DNA from: Marinococcus halotolerans DSM 16375
GTDB taxonomy: Bacteria > Bacillota > Bacilli > Bacillales > Marinococcaceae
NCBI RefSeq assembly: GCF_000420725.1
Contig: NZ_ATVM01000006.1
Coordinates: forward strand, 62,001-126,000
DNA length: 64,000 bases
Direction of reading: 5' to 3'
Shown piece by piece: positions 1-7,929 of the stretch. How positions within the stretch are numbered: position 1 is the first letter of the stretch; each line of letters opens with the position of its first letter. The position numbers and the translations under genes are program-made. The notes under the pieces were generated by a model. That model had not been told where the DNA came from, searched no databases, and was given only the letters and a program-made list of their open reading frames with translations.

Positions 1-732
1 GACAAGCTTTTTCTGCCTGGTGTGTTAAAGCTGAAAAGGCTGATCGATTCTGGATTTTTCGGGGAAATACTCTCGGTTCGAATGGAGTTCGGCTATTGGG
101 TATTTGAAGGCGGGTGGCAGGAGTCCCAGCGCCCGTCCTGGAACTACAAAAAAGAAGAAGACGGCGGTATCGTGGTGGATATGTTCCCGCACTGGCGTTA
201 TGTGCTTGATGAATTATTCGGCTCGGTACAATCGGTGTCTGCTTCGGTGAAAACGCATATTCCAGAGCGTGTGGATGAAGAAGGCAATACGTATAAAGCA
301 ACGGCGGATGACGCTGCCTACGCAACGATGGAGCTTGCAGGGGGTATTACGGCGCAGATTAACTCCTCCTGGGCGGTACGGGTGGACCGCGATGACCTGC
401 TGACGATCCAGGTGGACGGGACCGAAGGCAGTGCTGTAGCCGGACTTAGAAACTGCAAGACCCAGCACCGGGTGAATACGCCAAAGCCTGTATGGAACCC
501 GGACCTTGAAAACACGATTGACTTTCAGAGCCAATGGGAAGAAGTGCCGGACAATCAGCTGTTTGAAAATGCATTCAAAATCCAGTGGGAAATGTTTTTA
601 AAGCACGTACATCAGGATGAAGCTTTTCCGTGGGATCTGCTCGAAGGGGCAAAAGGCATGCAGCTGGCTGATCTTGGGCTGCAGTCATCCCAAGAACGCC
701 GCTGGCTCGACGTGCCGGAACTGAATATATAA
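1..732 (+). CDS. Gfo/Idh/MocA-family oxidoreductase, 5' truncated
   Basis: The frame is open from base 1 with no upstream stop, so the N-terminal Rossmann domain lies outside the window; a GTG at 22 is probably internal. About 243 codons remain. They match the C-terminal alpha/beta domain of the NAD(P)-dependent Gfo/Idh/MocA sugar dehydrogenases, including the family segment GGIVVDMFPHW, where a GG followed by D and H near the active site is typical. It stands 13 bases before the DUF993 gene and heads a same-strand run with two more dehydrogenases of this family, so it probably belongs to one catabolic operon. The substrate cannot be read from the sequence. Confidence 0.85.
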   Translation, partial: DKLFLPGVLKLKRLIDSGFFGEILSVRMEFGYWVFEGGWQESQRPSWNYKKEEDGGIVVDMFPHWRYVLDELFGSVQSVSASVKTHIPERVDEEGNTYKATADDAAYATMELAGGITAQINSSWAVRVDRDDLLTIQVDGTEGSAVAGLRNCKTQHRVNTPKPVWNPDLENTIDFQSQWEEVPDNQLFENAFKIQWEMFLKHVHQDEAFPWDLLEGAKGMQLADLGLQSSQERRWLDVPELNI

Positions 733-745
733 GGAGGGGCAGCTG

Positions 746-1930
746 ATGACAAACTATATTTATTTACCGAAGGCAGACGGAAGCACCTACCGGTATGAAT
801 TGACGCAGACAGAATCTCTGCCGGCTCCTTCGAAAAGCGAGTTCACCTCGAGGGTAGCTTATTCTGCCGTTCATGTGACAGCGGACCCATTTGGCAGCAG
901 TGATCCGGTCCGCAGTCCGGCTATTGACTGGGACAAAACGATGGAGTACCGCCATTACCTGTGGTCTCTCGGCCTATCGGTGGCAGAGGCGATGGACACC
1001 GCCCAGAGAGGTATGGGGCTGGTCTGGGAGGATGCGAAAGAACTAATTACCCGTTCGGTAAAGGAAGCCAAAAGCGTGGGCGGCAACATTGCCAGCGGCG
1101 CCGGAACTGATCATCTGGTGCCCGGTCCGGACGTGACCATTGACGACGTTGTGCAGGCGTACGAAGAGCAGTGCTCCTTCGTGGAGCAGGCCGGAAGTAA
1201 AATCATTATGATGGCAAGCCGGGCCCTTGCCAAAGCGGCCTCATCTGCGGAGGATTACGAATACGTGTACGGTAAAATTCTGAACCAGGTGAAGGAACCG
1301 GTAATACTGCACTGGCTCGGAGATATGTTTGATCCGAATCTTGCCGGCTACTGGGGCTCAGACGACGTCGATGAGGCGATGGAGGTGTGCCTGCGAGTAC
1401 TTCACACACATGCCGGTAAAATTGAAGGCATCAAAATTTCGCTTCTGGATGAGCAGAAAGAAATTGAGATGCGGCGGAGGCTTCCGGAAAACGTTAGAAT
1501 GTATACTGGTGATGATTTTAATTATCCCAGCCTGATTGAAGGAGACGAGGAGGGCTACAGCCATGCGCTTCTGGGTATTTTCGATGCGATTGCCCCGGCA
1601 GCTGCCGCTGGCTTAAAAGAACTGGATGCGGGCAATATGCAGAAGTACCATGAGATTATGGATCCGACAGTTCCGCTTGCCCGTCACATTTTTCAGCAGC
1701 CGACGTTTGCGTATAAAACCGGTGTGGTGTTTTTAGCTTATTTGAACGGCCATCAGCCGCATTTCCGTATGATTGCCGGGGCAGAAAGCGCCCGGTCCGT
1801 GCTGCATTTCAGTGAATTATTCCGGCTGGCCGATGAAGCCAGAGTCTTCCGGGATCCGGAGCTTGCTGCAGCGCGCATGAAGCCAATGCTTGAACTCGCC
1901 GGCCTGCAGGCAAAGGAGGTTTATAAATAA
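746..1930 (+). CDS. DUF993 protein, dihydrodipicolinate-synthase-like TIM barrel
   Basis: This 394-residue protein resembles the DUF993 family, which is related to class I aldolases of the dihydrodipicolinate synthase type. The segment EGIKISLL puts a lysine at residue 230, a plausible Schiff-base lysine by analogy with GIK motifs of that fold; this assignment is inference. The start has an AAGGAGGGG site 7 bases upstream. It lies between sugar dehydrogenase and sugar isomerase-like genes and its stop overlaps the next start, so a lyase or aldolase step on an oxidised sugar or polyol is likely. The reaction itself is not known to me. Confidence 0.75.
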   Translation: MTNYIYLPKADGSTYRYELTQTESLPAPSKSEFTSRVAYSAVHVTADPFGSSDPVRSPAIDWDKTMEYRHYLWSLGLSVAEAMDTAQRGMGLVWEDAKELITRSVKEAKSVGGNIASGAGTDHLVPGPDVTIDDVVQAYEEQCSFVEQAGSKIIMMASRALAKAASSAEDYEYVYGKILNQVKEPVILHWLGDMFDPNLAGYWGSDDVDEAMEVCLRVLHTHAGKIEGIKISLLDEQKEIEMRRRLPENVRMYTGDDFNYPSLIEGDEEGYSHALLGIFDAIAPAAAAGLKELDAGNMQKYHEIMDPTVPLARHIFQQPTFAYKTGVVFLAYLNGHQPHFRMIAGAESARSVLHFSELFRLADEARVFRDPELAAARMKPMLELAGLQAKEVYK

Positions 1931-2748
1931 TGGCTTCTCCTGATATGAATCTTCTGAGCCTGAATCAGATCACCACCGAAAACTGGTCTCTGAAGGAGGC
2001 TGCCGAAGGGTGCTCAGCGCAGGACATCCCCTGGATCTCTGTATGGCGGCACAAAATAGAAGAAATCGGCTTAAGGGAAAGTAAAAAAATCATCGACGCT
2101 AATGGGCTGAAGGTCTCGAGTGTGTGCCGGGGCGGAATGTTTCCGGCCGCCGATAAAGAAGAACGCCTCCGGCGCATCGATGATAACAAACGGGCGGTGG
2201 AAGAAGCTGCAGAGCTCGGCACGGACGTACTTGTGCTCGTATGTGGCCCGTCACCTGATAAGGATCTTATTCGAAGCAGGGAATGGGTACGCGAAGGCAT
2301 TGAAGCAGTGCTCCCATTTGCAGAGCAGCATGGAGTAAAGCTTGGTATTGAACCGCTCCATCCCATGTATGCAGCAGACCGTTCGGTGATTACCACTCTC
2401 GGAGAAGCTAATCAGCTGCAGCAGCAGGTGGGCAGCAGCCATCTTGGCGTCGTCGTGGATGTGTTCCACGTCTGGTGGGATCCATTTTTGTACAGAGAAA
2501 TTGAACGCGCCGGTGAAACCATTGTGGGCTTTCATGTATCAGACTGGAGTGTGCCGCTGCCGGACATATTTAAAGGCCGCAGTATGATGGGAGAAGGCGT
2601 GATTGATATCCCGCGTATCCGCAGTGCGGTCGAGAAGCAGGGCTACAATGGTCCGATTGAAGTGGAGATTATCAATCAGGCCATCTGGGACCAGCCTGGG
2701 GAGCAGACCTTAAAGCAGATGAAAGACGCTTATCATATACACGTTTAA
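1930..2748 (+). CDS. sugar phosphate isomerase/epimerase-like TIM-barrel protein
   Basis: This 272-residue protein belongs to the xylose-isomerase-like TIM barrels (AP_endonuc_2 fold). Candidate metal ligands sit in GIEPLHPM, VVVDVFHVWWDP, FHVSDW and IEVEIIN, the usual Glu/Asp/His positions at the barrel mouth. Its ATG shares the final A of the preceding TAA stop, and the AAAGGAGG site lies inside the upstream gene, indicating translational coupling with the DUF993 gene. Members of this fold act as isomerases, epimerases or, in oxidative glycoside pathways, as eliminases on 3-keto sugars. The context of three Gfo/Idh/MocA dehydrogenases fits the last role, but this is inference. Confidence 0.8.
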   Translation: MASPDMNLLSLNQITTENWSLKEAAEGCSAQDIPWISVWRHKIEEIGLRESKKIIDANGLKVSSVCRGGMFPAADKEERLRRIDDNKRAVEEAAELGTDVLVLVCGPSPDKDLIRSREWVREGIEAVLPFAEQHGVKLGIEPLHPMYAADRSVITTLGEANQLQQQVGSSHLGVVVDVFHVWWDPFLYREIERAGETIVGFHVSDWSVPLPDIFKGRSMMGEGVIDIPRIRSAVEKQGYNGPIEVEIINQAIWDQPGEQTLKQMKDAYHIHV

Positions 2749-2751
2749 ACA

Positions 2752-2787
2752 GATAATAGCGGGGCCGGAAGGCTTGCCGCTATTGTC
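2752..2787 (+). other. intercistronic stem-loop
   Basis: An 11-bp stem (GATAATAGCGG with CCGCTATTGTC, one G.U pair) encloses a 14-base loop between the isomerase-like gene and the next dehydrogenase. No T-run follows, so it is not a standard terminator. It may be an mRNA stability or processing element that sets different expression levels within the operon. Confidence 0.5.
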
Positions 2788-2819
2788 GTATGTTACAAAG
2801 CAAAAGGAGAGATGTTTTA

Positions 2820-3899
2820 ATGCCGAAGCCGTCCGAACATACAAATTTTGAACCTGTGCACCACGAAGAGTCTGCCGTAGAAGAAGGGACACTCACAATG
2901 GCAGCCGCAGGCCTTGAGCATGGCCATATTTACGGCATGTGCCACGGAATGAAAAGCGCCGGAGCGACAGTCAAATGGGTCTGGGACAACGATCCGGAAA
3001 AAGTACGAGCGTTTCAGCAGAGCTTTCCGGAAGCCAAAGAGGCAGAATCACTTTCGCAGGTTCTGCAGGACAAAGGGGTACAGCTGGTGGCAAGCGCTGC
3101 TGTTCCAGCGGAAAGAGGCCCGCTTGGCCTCAGAGTGATGGACCACGGCAAGCACTACTTTTCCGCTAAGGCACCGTTTACCACTCTCGAACAGCTGCAG
3201 CAGGCGGAAGAGAAAACAAAAGCCACCGGGCTGAACTGGGCCGTTTTTTACAGTGAACGGCTGCAGGTGGAATGCGCAGGCTTTGCCGAGCAGCTGATCA
3301 ACGAGGGAGCGATTGGAGAAGTCATTCAGGTGCTTGGTACTGGTCCGCACCGGTTGAATATAGCGTCGCGTCCGGAATGGTTTTTTCAAAAAGAGCCCAC
3401 CGGAGGTATTGTATGCGACATTGGGAGCCACCAGATTGAACAGTTTCTCTGGTTCAGCGGCGCCCGGGACGCCGAGGTGCTCAGCAGTACAGCGGCAAAT
3501 ATGGCGCACCCGGAGCATCCGGAATTTGAGGATTACGGTGATGCCCACTTCCGGGGAGACAATGGAGCGGTGCACTACTTTCGTGTGGACTGGTTTACGC
3601 CGGATGGATTAAGTAACTGGGGGGACGGCCGAACAATAATCCTGGGTACAGAAGGGTATATAGAACTCAGAAAATACGTGGACCTTACAGACAGCTCGCA
3701 CGGCGAGCGGCTGTATCTGGTTAATCAGGGCGGCGAAAGAAAATATGATGTAGAAGGGAAAGTAGGATTCCCTTATTTTTTCCGGCTGGCAAAAGACGTG
3801 GTGCACGGCACAGTGACAGCCATGCCGCAGGAGCATGCGTTTAAAGCGGCAGAACTAAGCCTGAAAGCACAAAAACAGGCAATAAAGATTAAACGGTAG
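2820..3899 (+). CDS. Gfo/Idh/MocA-family oxidoreductase
   Basis: A 359-residue NAD(P)-dependent dehydrogenase of the Gfo/Idh/MocA family. The ATG at 2820 is preferred because AAAGGAGA lies 10 bases before it; an in-frame ATG at 2790 lies upstream of that site. The Rossmann start is atypical (MAAAGLEHGHIYGM) and carries about 20 extra N-terminal residues. The usual EKP motif is replaced by AKAPFT, while GGIVCDIGSHQIEQF, the expected catalytic segment, is present. It probably oxidises or reduces a sugar or polyol at a hydroxyl in the same pathway as its neighbours. The altered EKP motif suggests a specialised role. Confidence 0.82.
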   Translation: MPKPSEHTNFEPVHHEESAVEEGTLTMAAAGLEHGHIYGMCHGMKSAGATVKWVWDNDPEKVRAFQQSFPEAKEAESLSQVLQDKGVQLVASAAVPAERGPLGLRVMDHGKHYFSAKAPFTTLEQLQQAEEKTKATGLNWAVFYSERLQVECAGFAEQLINEGAIGEVIQVLGTGPHRLNIASRPEWFFQKEPTGGIVCDIGSHQIEQFLWFSGARDAEVLSSTAANMAHPEHPEFEDYGDAHFRGDNGAVHYFRVDWFTPDGLSNWGDGRTIILGTEGYIELRKYVDLTDSSHGERLYLVNQGGERKYDVEGKVGFPYFFRLAKDVVHGTVTAMPQEHAFKAAELSLKAQKQAIKIKR

Positions 3900-3915
3900 C
3901 AGGAGGTTAAAAGAA

Positions 3916-5106
3916 ATGGAACAGGCATGCCGGATCGTCCTGGCGGGCGCAGCAGGATACGGGGAATTATATTTGCAGACATTAATAGAACAAAACCGCC
4001 TTTCCTGGCTGGTGGGCGTGGTCGACATTTTTCCGGAAAACAGCTCTTTTTATCAGGAAATTCAGGCGGCAGACATTCCGGTATACGAATCACTGGAGGA
4101 TTTTTACGCCGAAAAGGAAGCAGAATTAGCAGTAATTGCGACACCTATTCACCTTCATGCCGCTCAGGCAATTGCAGCGATGAAGGCTGGGAGCCACGTA
4201 CTCTGCGAAAAACCAGCTTCGGCCTCGTGGGAGGAAGCAGAAGAAATGCGCCGGGTGCGCGATGAAACCGGAAAATTTTTAGCGGTAGGCTTTAACTGGT
4301 CGTTTAGTAACGCCATGTTCGAGTTCAAGGAAGACATTCAGGCAGGTAAGTTTGGAAAGCCGCTCCACGGCAGTGCCCTGGTGCTCTGGCCTCGAAATGA
4401 AGCGTATTACGGCCGCTCCAGTTGGGCCGGCAAAAAGCTTGGGGCAGGCGGCGCTCCGATTTTTGACAGCGTGGCAAATAACGCTACCGCCCACTTTATG
4501 CATAATTTGTTTTACGTGCTCGGGGATACAAAAAACGAAAGCGCAAAAATAAATACTCTGGAGATGGAAGTGTACCGTGCCAACCCGATTGAGACATTTG
4601 ATACATGTGCACTCCGGGCGGTAACTGATAAAGATGTGGATCTGACATTTTTTGCTTCACATGCGGTTGAAAAAGAAGTGAATCCTTCCTTTTATATGGA
4701 GTTTGAAGATGCGGTAATTTCCTACGAATGGGGGAGCCCGGTGAAAGCGTTGTGGCACAGCGGGGCAGAAAAAAGCTATAATGATCCTGAGAGTGAACAT
4801 ATGCATAAACTGGATGTATGTATCGATGCGGTGCTCGGGCATTCCCAGGATATCCGCTGCGGCCTGGAAGCGTCTTACTCTCATCTGCTGACCATTGAAA
4901 GCGTGCATAAGGCGTTTCCGGACAGCTATGCGTTTGCAGAGGAGGAGAAACAAGTGGACGCCTCCCTCGGTTTGACGTATGTACCGGGACTTGCCGAGGT
5001 GCTTGAAACCTGTTACGCAGAGAGAAAGCTTCCGGTGGAAACTACAGCAGCCTGGGCACGGGAAAAGAAAATGCTGAGCATTAACGACGCCCGCTATCCG
5101 TATTGA
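3916..5106 (+). CDS. Gfo/Idh/MocA-family oxidoreductase
   Basis: A 396-residue dehydrogenase of the same family but clearly distinct from its neighbour. It has an N-terminal Rossmann segment (VLAGAAGYGELY), the TPIHLHAAQA stretch and the canonical CEKP motif with the family lysine near residue 100. The C-terminal domain begins around VGFNWSFSN. The start follows AGGAGG by 9 bases and lies 16 bases after the previous stop, so it is co-transcribed. Having three family members in one operon suggests successive or reversible oxidations of the same sugar skeleton. The substrate is unresolved. Confidence 0.83.
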   Translation: MEQACRIVLAGAAGYGELYLQTLIEQNRLSWLVGVVDIFPENSSFYQEIQAADIPVYESLEDFYAEKEAELAVIATPIHLHAAQAIAAMKAGSHVLCEKPASASWEEAEEMRRVRDETGKFLAVGFNWSFSNAMFEFKEDIQAGKFGKPLHGSALVLWPRNEAYYGRSSWAGKKLGAGGAPIFDSVANNATAHFMHNLFYVLGDTKNESAKINTLEMEVYRANPIETFDTCALRAVTDKDVDLTFFASHAVEKEVNPSFYMEFEDAVISYEWGSPVKALWHSGAEKSYNDPESEHMHKLDVCIDAVLGHSQDIRCGLEASYSHLLTIESVHKAFPDSYAFAEEEKQVDASLGLTYVPGLAEVLETCYAERKLPVETTAAWAREKKMLSINDARYPY

Positions 5107-5134
5107 ATATGCGTTATACAAGGGGGACAAAAGC

Positions 5135-6166
5135 ATGCTTCAGGAAGAAGAGCTAAAGCACCAGAAAATGCGAAAATGGATAATTCAAAAAGGAAAAAGC
5201 CCCAGGGTGGAACTGTTAAACCTGGGGGCAAGAGTCCAGCGGATATGGGCGAAGGGCCGTAATGGAGTTGAAGAAAATATTCTGCTCAGCTACGCAGGGG
5301 CGGAGCAGTACGAGCGGGACAACATCTTTCTCGGTGCAGTCGTCGGCCCGGTGGCTGGTCGTATTCCCGAAGGACGTATGAAAGCAGCCGATGCAGAGTA
5401 TCCCTTAACTACAAATGAAGGCAGGCATCATTTGCACGGAGGAGACGGCGGTTTTGGCAATGTCTACTGGGAAGCAGAGCCCGGTGAAAACGAGCAGCAG
5501 GCATGGGTACGTTTTTCGATCTCCAGAGCGGACGGCACTGACGGCTACCCTGGAAACGTGAAGGCTTCTGTCACATACATTGTGGACGCTGGCGGCGATT
5601 TTACCGTCGAGTATGAAGGAGAGTCAGATACTGATACGTGGTTCAGCCCGACCCAGCATATGTACATAAATCTGAGCGGAAATAACAAGCGTCCGGTCAC
5701 AGAACAGTACGCTGAGATTCATGCCTCGGAGGTTCTGGAGCTTGATAGAGAGCTGATTCCTACAGGAAAGCTTCTTCCAACAGCGGGAACGCCCTTTGAA
5801 TTAAACGGAGACAAACCGCTAGGCGAACATATTAACAGCTCTCATGAGCAGGTGCGTGACGTAGCTGGCGGCATCGACCATTTCTTTATCCTCGAAGAAG
5901 GGAAAGAACCACAGGCAAGTGTATGGGATGAGTCTTCAGGACGGAGACTTGATATTATCACAAGCGCCCCGGGAGCTGTAGTGTATACATCAAACGGTAT
6001 GCCTGAACAGGATTTTGAAGCGGGTCCCGGAGAAAAGTACCGCGGCATCTGCATCGAAACCCAGCAGCTGCCGGTGGATTTTGCTCATTTAGGAAAGCCG
6101 ACTGCATATCTTAAGGCAGAAAAACATTTCCAAAGTTCTACGACCTTTCGATTGAACACACGATAG
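5135..6166 (+). CDS. galM: aldose 1-epimerase
   Basis: A 343-residue mutarotase interconverting alpha and beta anomers of aldoses in the cytoplasm. The conserved histidines appear in NEGRHHLHGG and PTQHMYINLSG, the sugar-binding segment in DGYPGNVK, and the catalytic glutamate in the C-terminal GICIETQ. AAGGGGGA lies just before the ATG. It is the last gene before a strong terminator, so it closes the operon of dehydrogenases and TIM-barrel proteins. It probably supplies the right anomer for that pathway; it may also serve the rhamnose operon, where I see no separate rhamnose mutarotase. Confidence 0.88.
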   Translation: MLQEEELKHQKMRKWIIQKGKSPRVELLNLGARVQRIWAKGRNGVEENILLSYAGAEQYERDNIFLGAVVGPVAGRIPEGRMKAADAEYPLTTNEGRHHLHGGDGGFGNVYWEAEPGENEQQAWVRFSISRADGTDGYPGNVKASVTYIVDAGGDFTVEYEGESDTDTWFSPTQHMYINLSGNNKRPVTEQYAEIHASEVLELDRELIPTGKLLPTAGTPFELNGDKPLGEHINSSHEQVRDVAGGIDHFFILEEGKEPQASVWDESSGRRLDIITSAPGAVVYTSNGMPEQDFEAGPGEKYRGICIETQQLPVDFAHLGKPTAYLKAEKHFQSSTTFRLNTR

Positions 6167-6175
6167 CAAAAACAA

Positions 6176-6202
6176 AAACAACTCCTAAGGAGTTGTTTTT
6201 TA
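6176..6202 (+). terminator. intrinsic terminator after galM
   Basis: A 10-bp stem (AAACAACTCC with GGAGTTGTTT, loop TAA) followed by a T-run begins 9 bases after the galM stop and ends the first operon. Confidence 0.9.
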
Positions 6203-6277
6203 ATGAATTTTAGTATAGTCCCTTTGGTTTATTCTGAAATTGAGAGTGAATTTCTTAAATTAATAAGACTTACGATT

Positions 6278-6291
6278 TGAAAGCGCTTAAA
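6278..6291 (+). promoter_or_regulatory. cre site before the TRAP operon
   Basis: TGAAAGCGCTTAAA closely matches the catabolite-responsive element bound by CcpA in Bacillus. It lies 64 bases upstream of the TRAP substrate-binding gene, which predicts repression by preferred sugars. A convincing -35/-10 pair was not found around it. Confidence 0.65.
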
Positions 6292-6354
6292 ATGATAACA
6301 AAGCAGTAGAGATCAGATGTTTCCTTGCTGAAAAAATAGAAAGGGGTTTCTTAT

Positions 6355-7398
6355 ATGAAAAAGTGGAAATGGGCCCGGGCTGGAACAATAGCAGTAACTT
6401 CTTCGGCACTGCTGACACTTGCCGGCTGCGGCGGGAGCGGAAGCACTTCATCAGAATCAACAGAAGCGAATGCAGAAGAAACACAGACATTAACACTTGC
6501 ACATATTCACAACGATGCAAGTCCTGTATATCAAAGCCTTGAAGATTTTGCCGATAAAGTGGAAGAAAAAACTGACGGAAGCGTAGAGGTGGATATTTAC
6601 GCAGAGGGGGTACTTGGCGGAGAAACGAAAGTAATGGAACTGGTGCAGAACGGGGTTATTGATTTTGCCAAGGTGAACGGCGGGGTCGTGGAAAGCTTTG
6701 ATGAGCAGTTCTCTGTCTTCAGCCTTCCGTATATATTTTCAAGCAACGAACAATTCCGCTCATTTATGGAAACGGATACAATTGACAATATGTACAACGA
6801 TTTATCAGAAGCCCAGCTCCGCGGTATTACTTACTACGATGCAGGGGCCCGGAGCTTTTATACACGGGATACAAAAGTAGAAAGCCCGGAGGACCTTCAG
6901 GGGCTGAAAATCCGGACAATGACCAACGTCACTTCGATCGAAACAATGGAAATGCTTGGAGCCTCACCGACGCCGCTTGCGGCAACTGAAGTTTACACCT
7001 CTCTGCAGCAGGGGGTCATTGACGGAGCGGAAAGCAGTCCGATTGCTTTAACGGACGCCAACCACGGGGAAGTGGCAAAGCAGTTTTCATTCGATGAGCA
7101 CACACGTATACCGGACTTTCTCATTATGAGTGATAATACGTGGCAGGAATTAAGTGAGGAAGAACGGACGGCCATCCAGGAAGCCGGGGAGGAAACGACG
7201 GAAACGCATAACGAGCGCTGGGATGAGATGATTGAAGAAAGCATGCAGCAGGCAGAAGAGGAAATGGGCGTTGAATTCTCTTATCCTGATCAGGAACCGT
7301 TCCGGGAAAAGGTAGAGCCTCTCATTGAGGAACGACGGTCGGAAAGTCCGGATGTTGATAATGTGATCAGCGAAATTGAGGCAATGGAAGAAGAATAA
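6355..7398 (+). CDS. TRAP transporter substrate-binding lipoprotein (DctP type)
   Basis: A 347-residue solute-binding protein of a tripartite ATP-independent periplasmic-type transporter. A signal peptide ends in the lipobox LAGC (residues 22-25), so the mature protein is membrane-anchored. The segment LQGLKIRTM carries Arg187, at the position where DctP proteins usually bind a substrate carboxylate, so an acidic substrate such as a sugar acid or organic acid is likely. The mature protein is rich in Glu and Asp, as in halophiles. It is the first gene of a three-gene TRAP operon and follows a cre site. Confidence 0.92.
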   Translation: MKKWKWARAGTIAVTSSALLTLAGCGGSGSTSSESTEANAEETQTLTLAHIHNDASPVYQSLEDFADKVEEKTDGSVEVDIYAEGVLGGETKVMELVQNGVIDFAKVNGGVVESFDEQFSVFSLPYIFSSNEQFRSFMETDTIDNMYNDLSEAQLRGITYYDAGARSFYTRDTKVESPEDLQGLKIRTMTNVTSIETMEMLGASPTPLAATEVYTSLQQGVIDGAESSPIALTDANHGEVAKQFSFDEHTRIPDFLIMSDNTWQELSEEERTAIQEAGEETTETHNERWDEMIEESMQQAEEEMGVEFSYPDQEPFREKVEPLIEERRSESPDVDNVISEIEAMEEE

Positions 7399-7422
7399 GT
7401 GGACAGGTAAGGGGTGAGGAGC

Positions 7423-7929
7423 ATGCAGGCAGTAAAAAAGAGTATCGACATGGTGCTTTTAGTTATTACGAGCGCCCTGGTTATATTTCTGACTGTAGCA
7501 GCGATATGGCAGGTATTCACGAGATTTGTGCTTGGGGATCCGAGTATTATTACAGAAGAAGTACTGCGTTTTTCATTAATCTGGATTGCCTTTTTAGGCG
7601 GAGCGTACGCTTTTGGCCAGGACGAGCATTTAGCCATTTCCTTTTTAAGAGACAAAATTACCGGAAAAGCCCATCTGGGGCTCCGGTGGCTGATTGACCT
7701 GATTGTGATTGGTTTTGCGCTGTTTGTTCTGGTGATTGGCGGCTATACGATCGCAAGCGCGACGATGGCGGAGCTTTCACCTATTTTGAGAATTCCAATG
7801 GGATTGATTTACGGCATACTTCCGGTAAGCGGGGTCATCGTTATTTTCTATCAAATTTACAACATGATGAACCGCCGGGAAGTGGAAGCGCCCCGTATTG
7901 AAGAAAAGGGGGATCATAAATGGATGTAG
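7423..7929 (+). CDS. TRAP transporter small permease (DctQ type)
   Basis: A 168-residue protein with about four hydrophobic helices, including one around IDMVLLVITSALVIFLTVAA. ITEEVLRFSLIWIAFLG is typical of the DctQ small subunit. The ATG at 7423 is chosen over an in-frame GTG at 7414 because the GGGGTGAGG site covers the latter. It overlaps the large permease gene by 10 bases. The subunit pairs with DctM to use a cation (usually Na+) gradient for uptake of the ligand delivered by the binding protein. Confidence 0.88.
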   Translation: MQAVKKSIDMVLLVITSALVIFLTVAAIWQVFTRFVLGDPSIITEEVLRFSLIWIAFLGGAYAFGQDEHLAISFLRDKITGKAHLGLRWLIDLIVIGFALFVLVIGGYTIASATMAELSPILRIPMGLIYGILPVSGVIVIFYQIYNMMNRREVEAPRIEEKGDHKWM

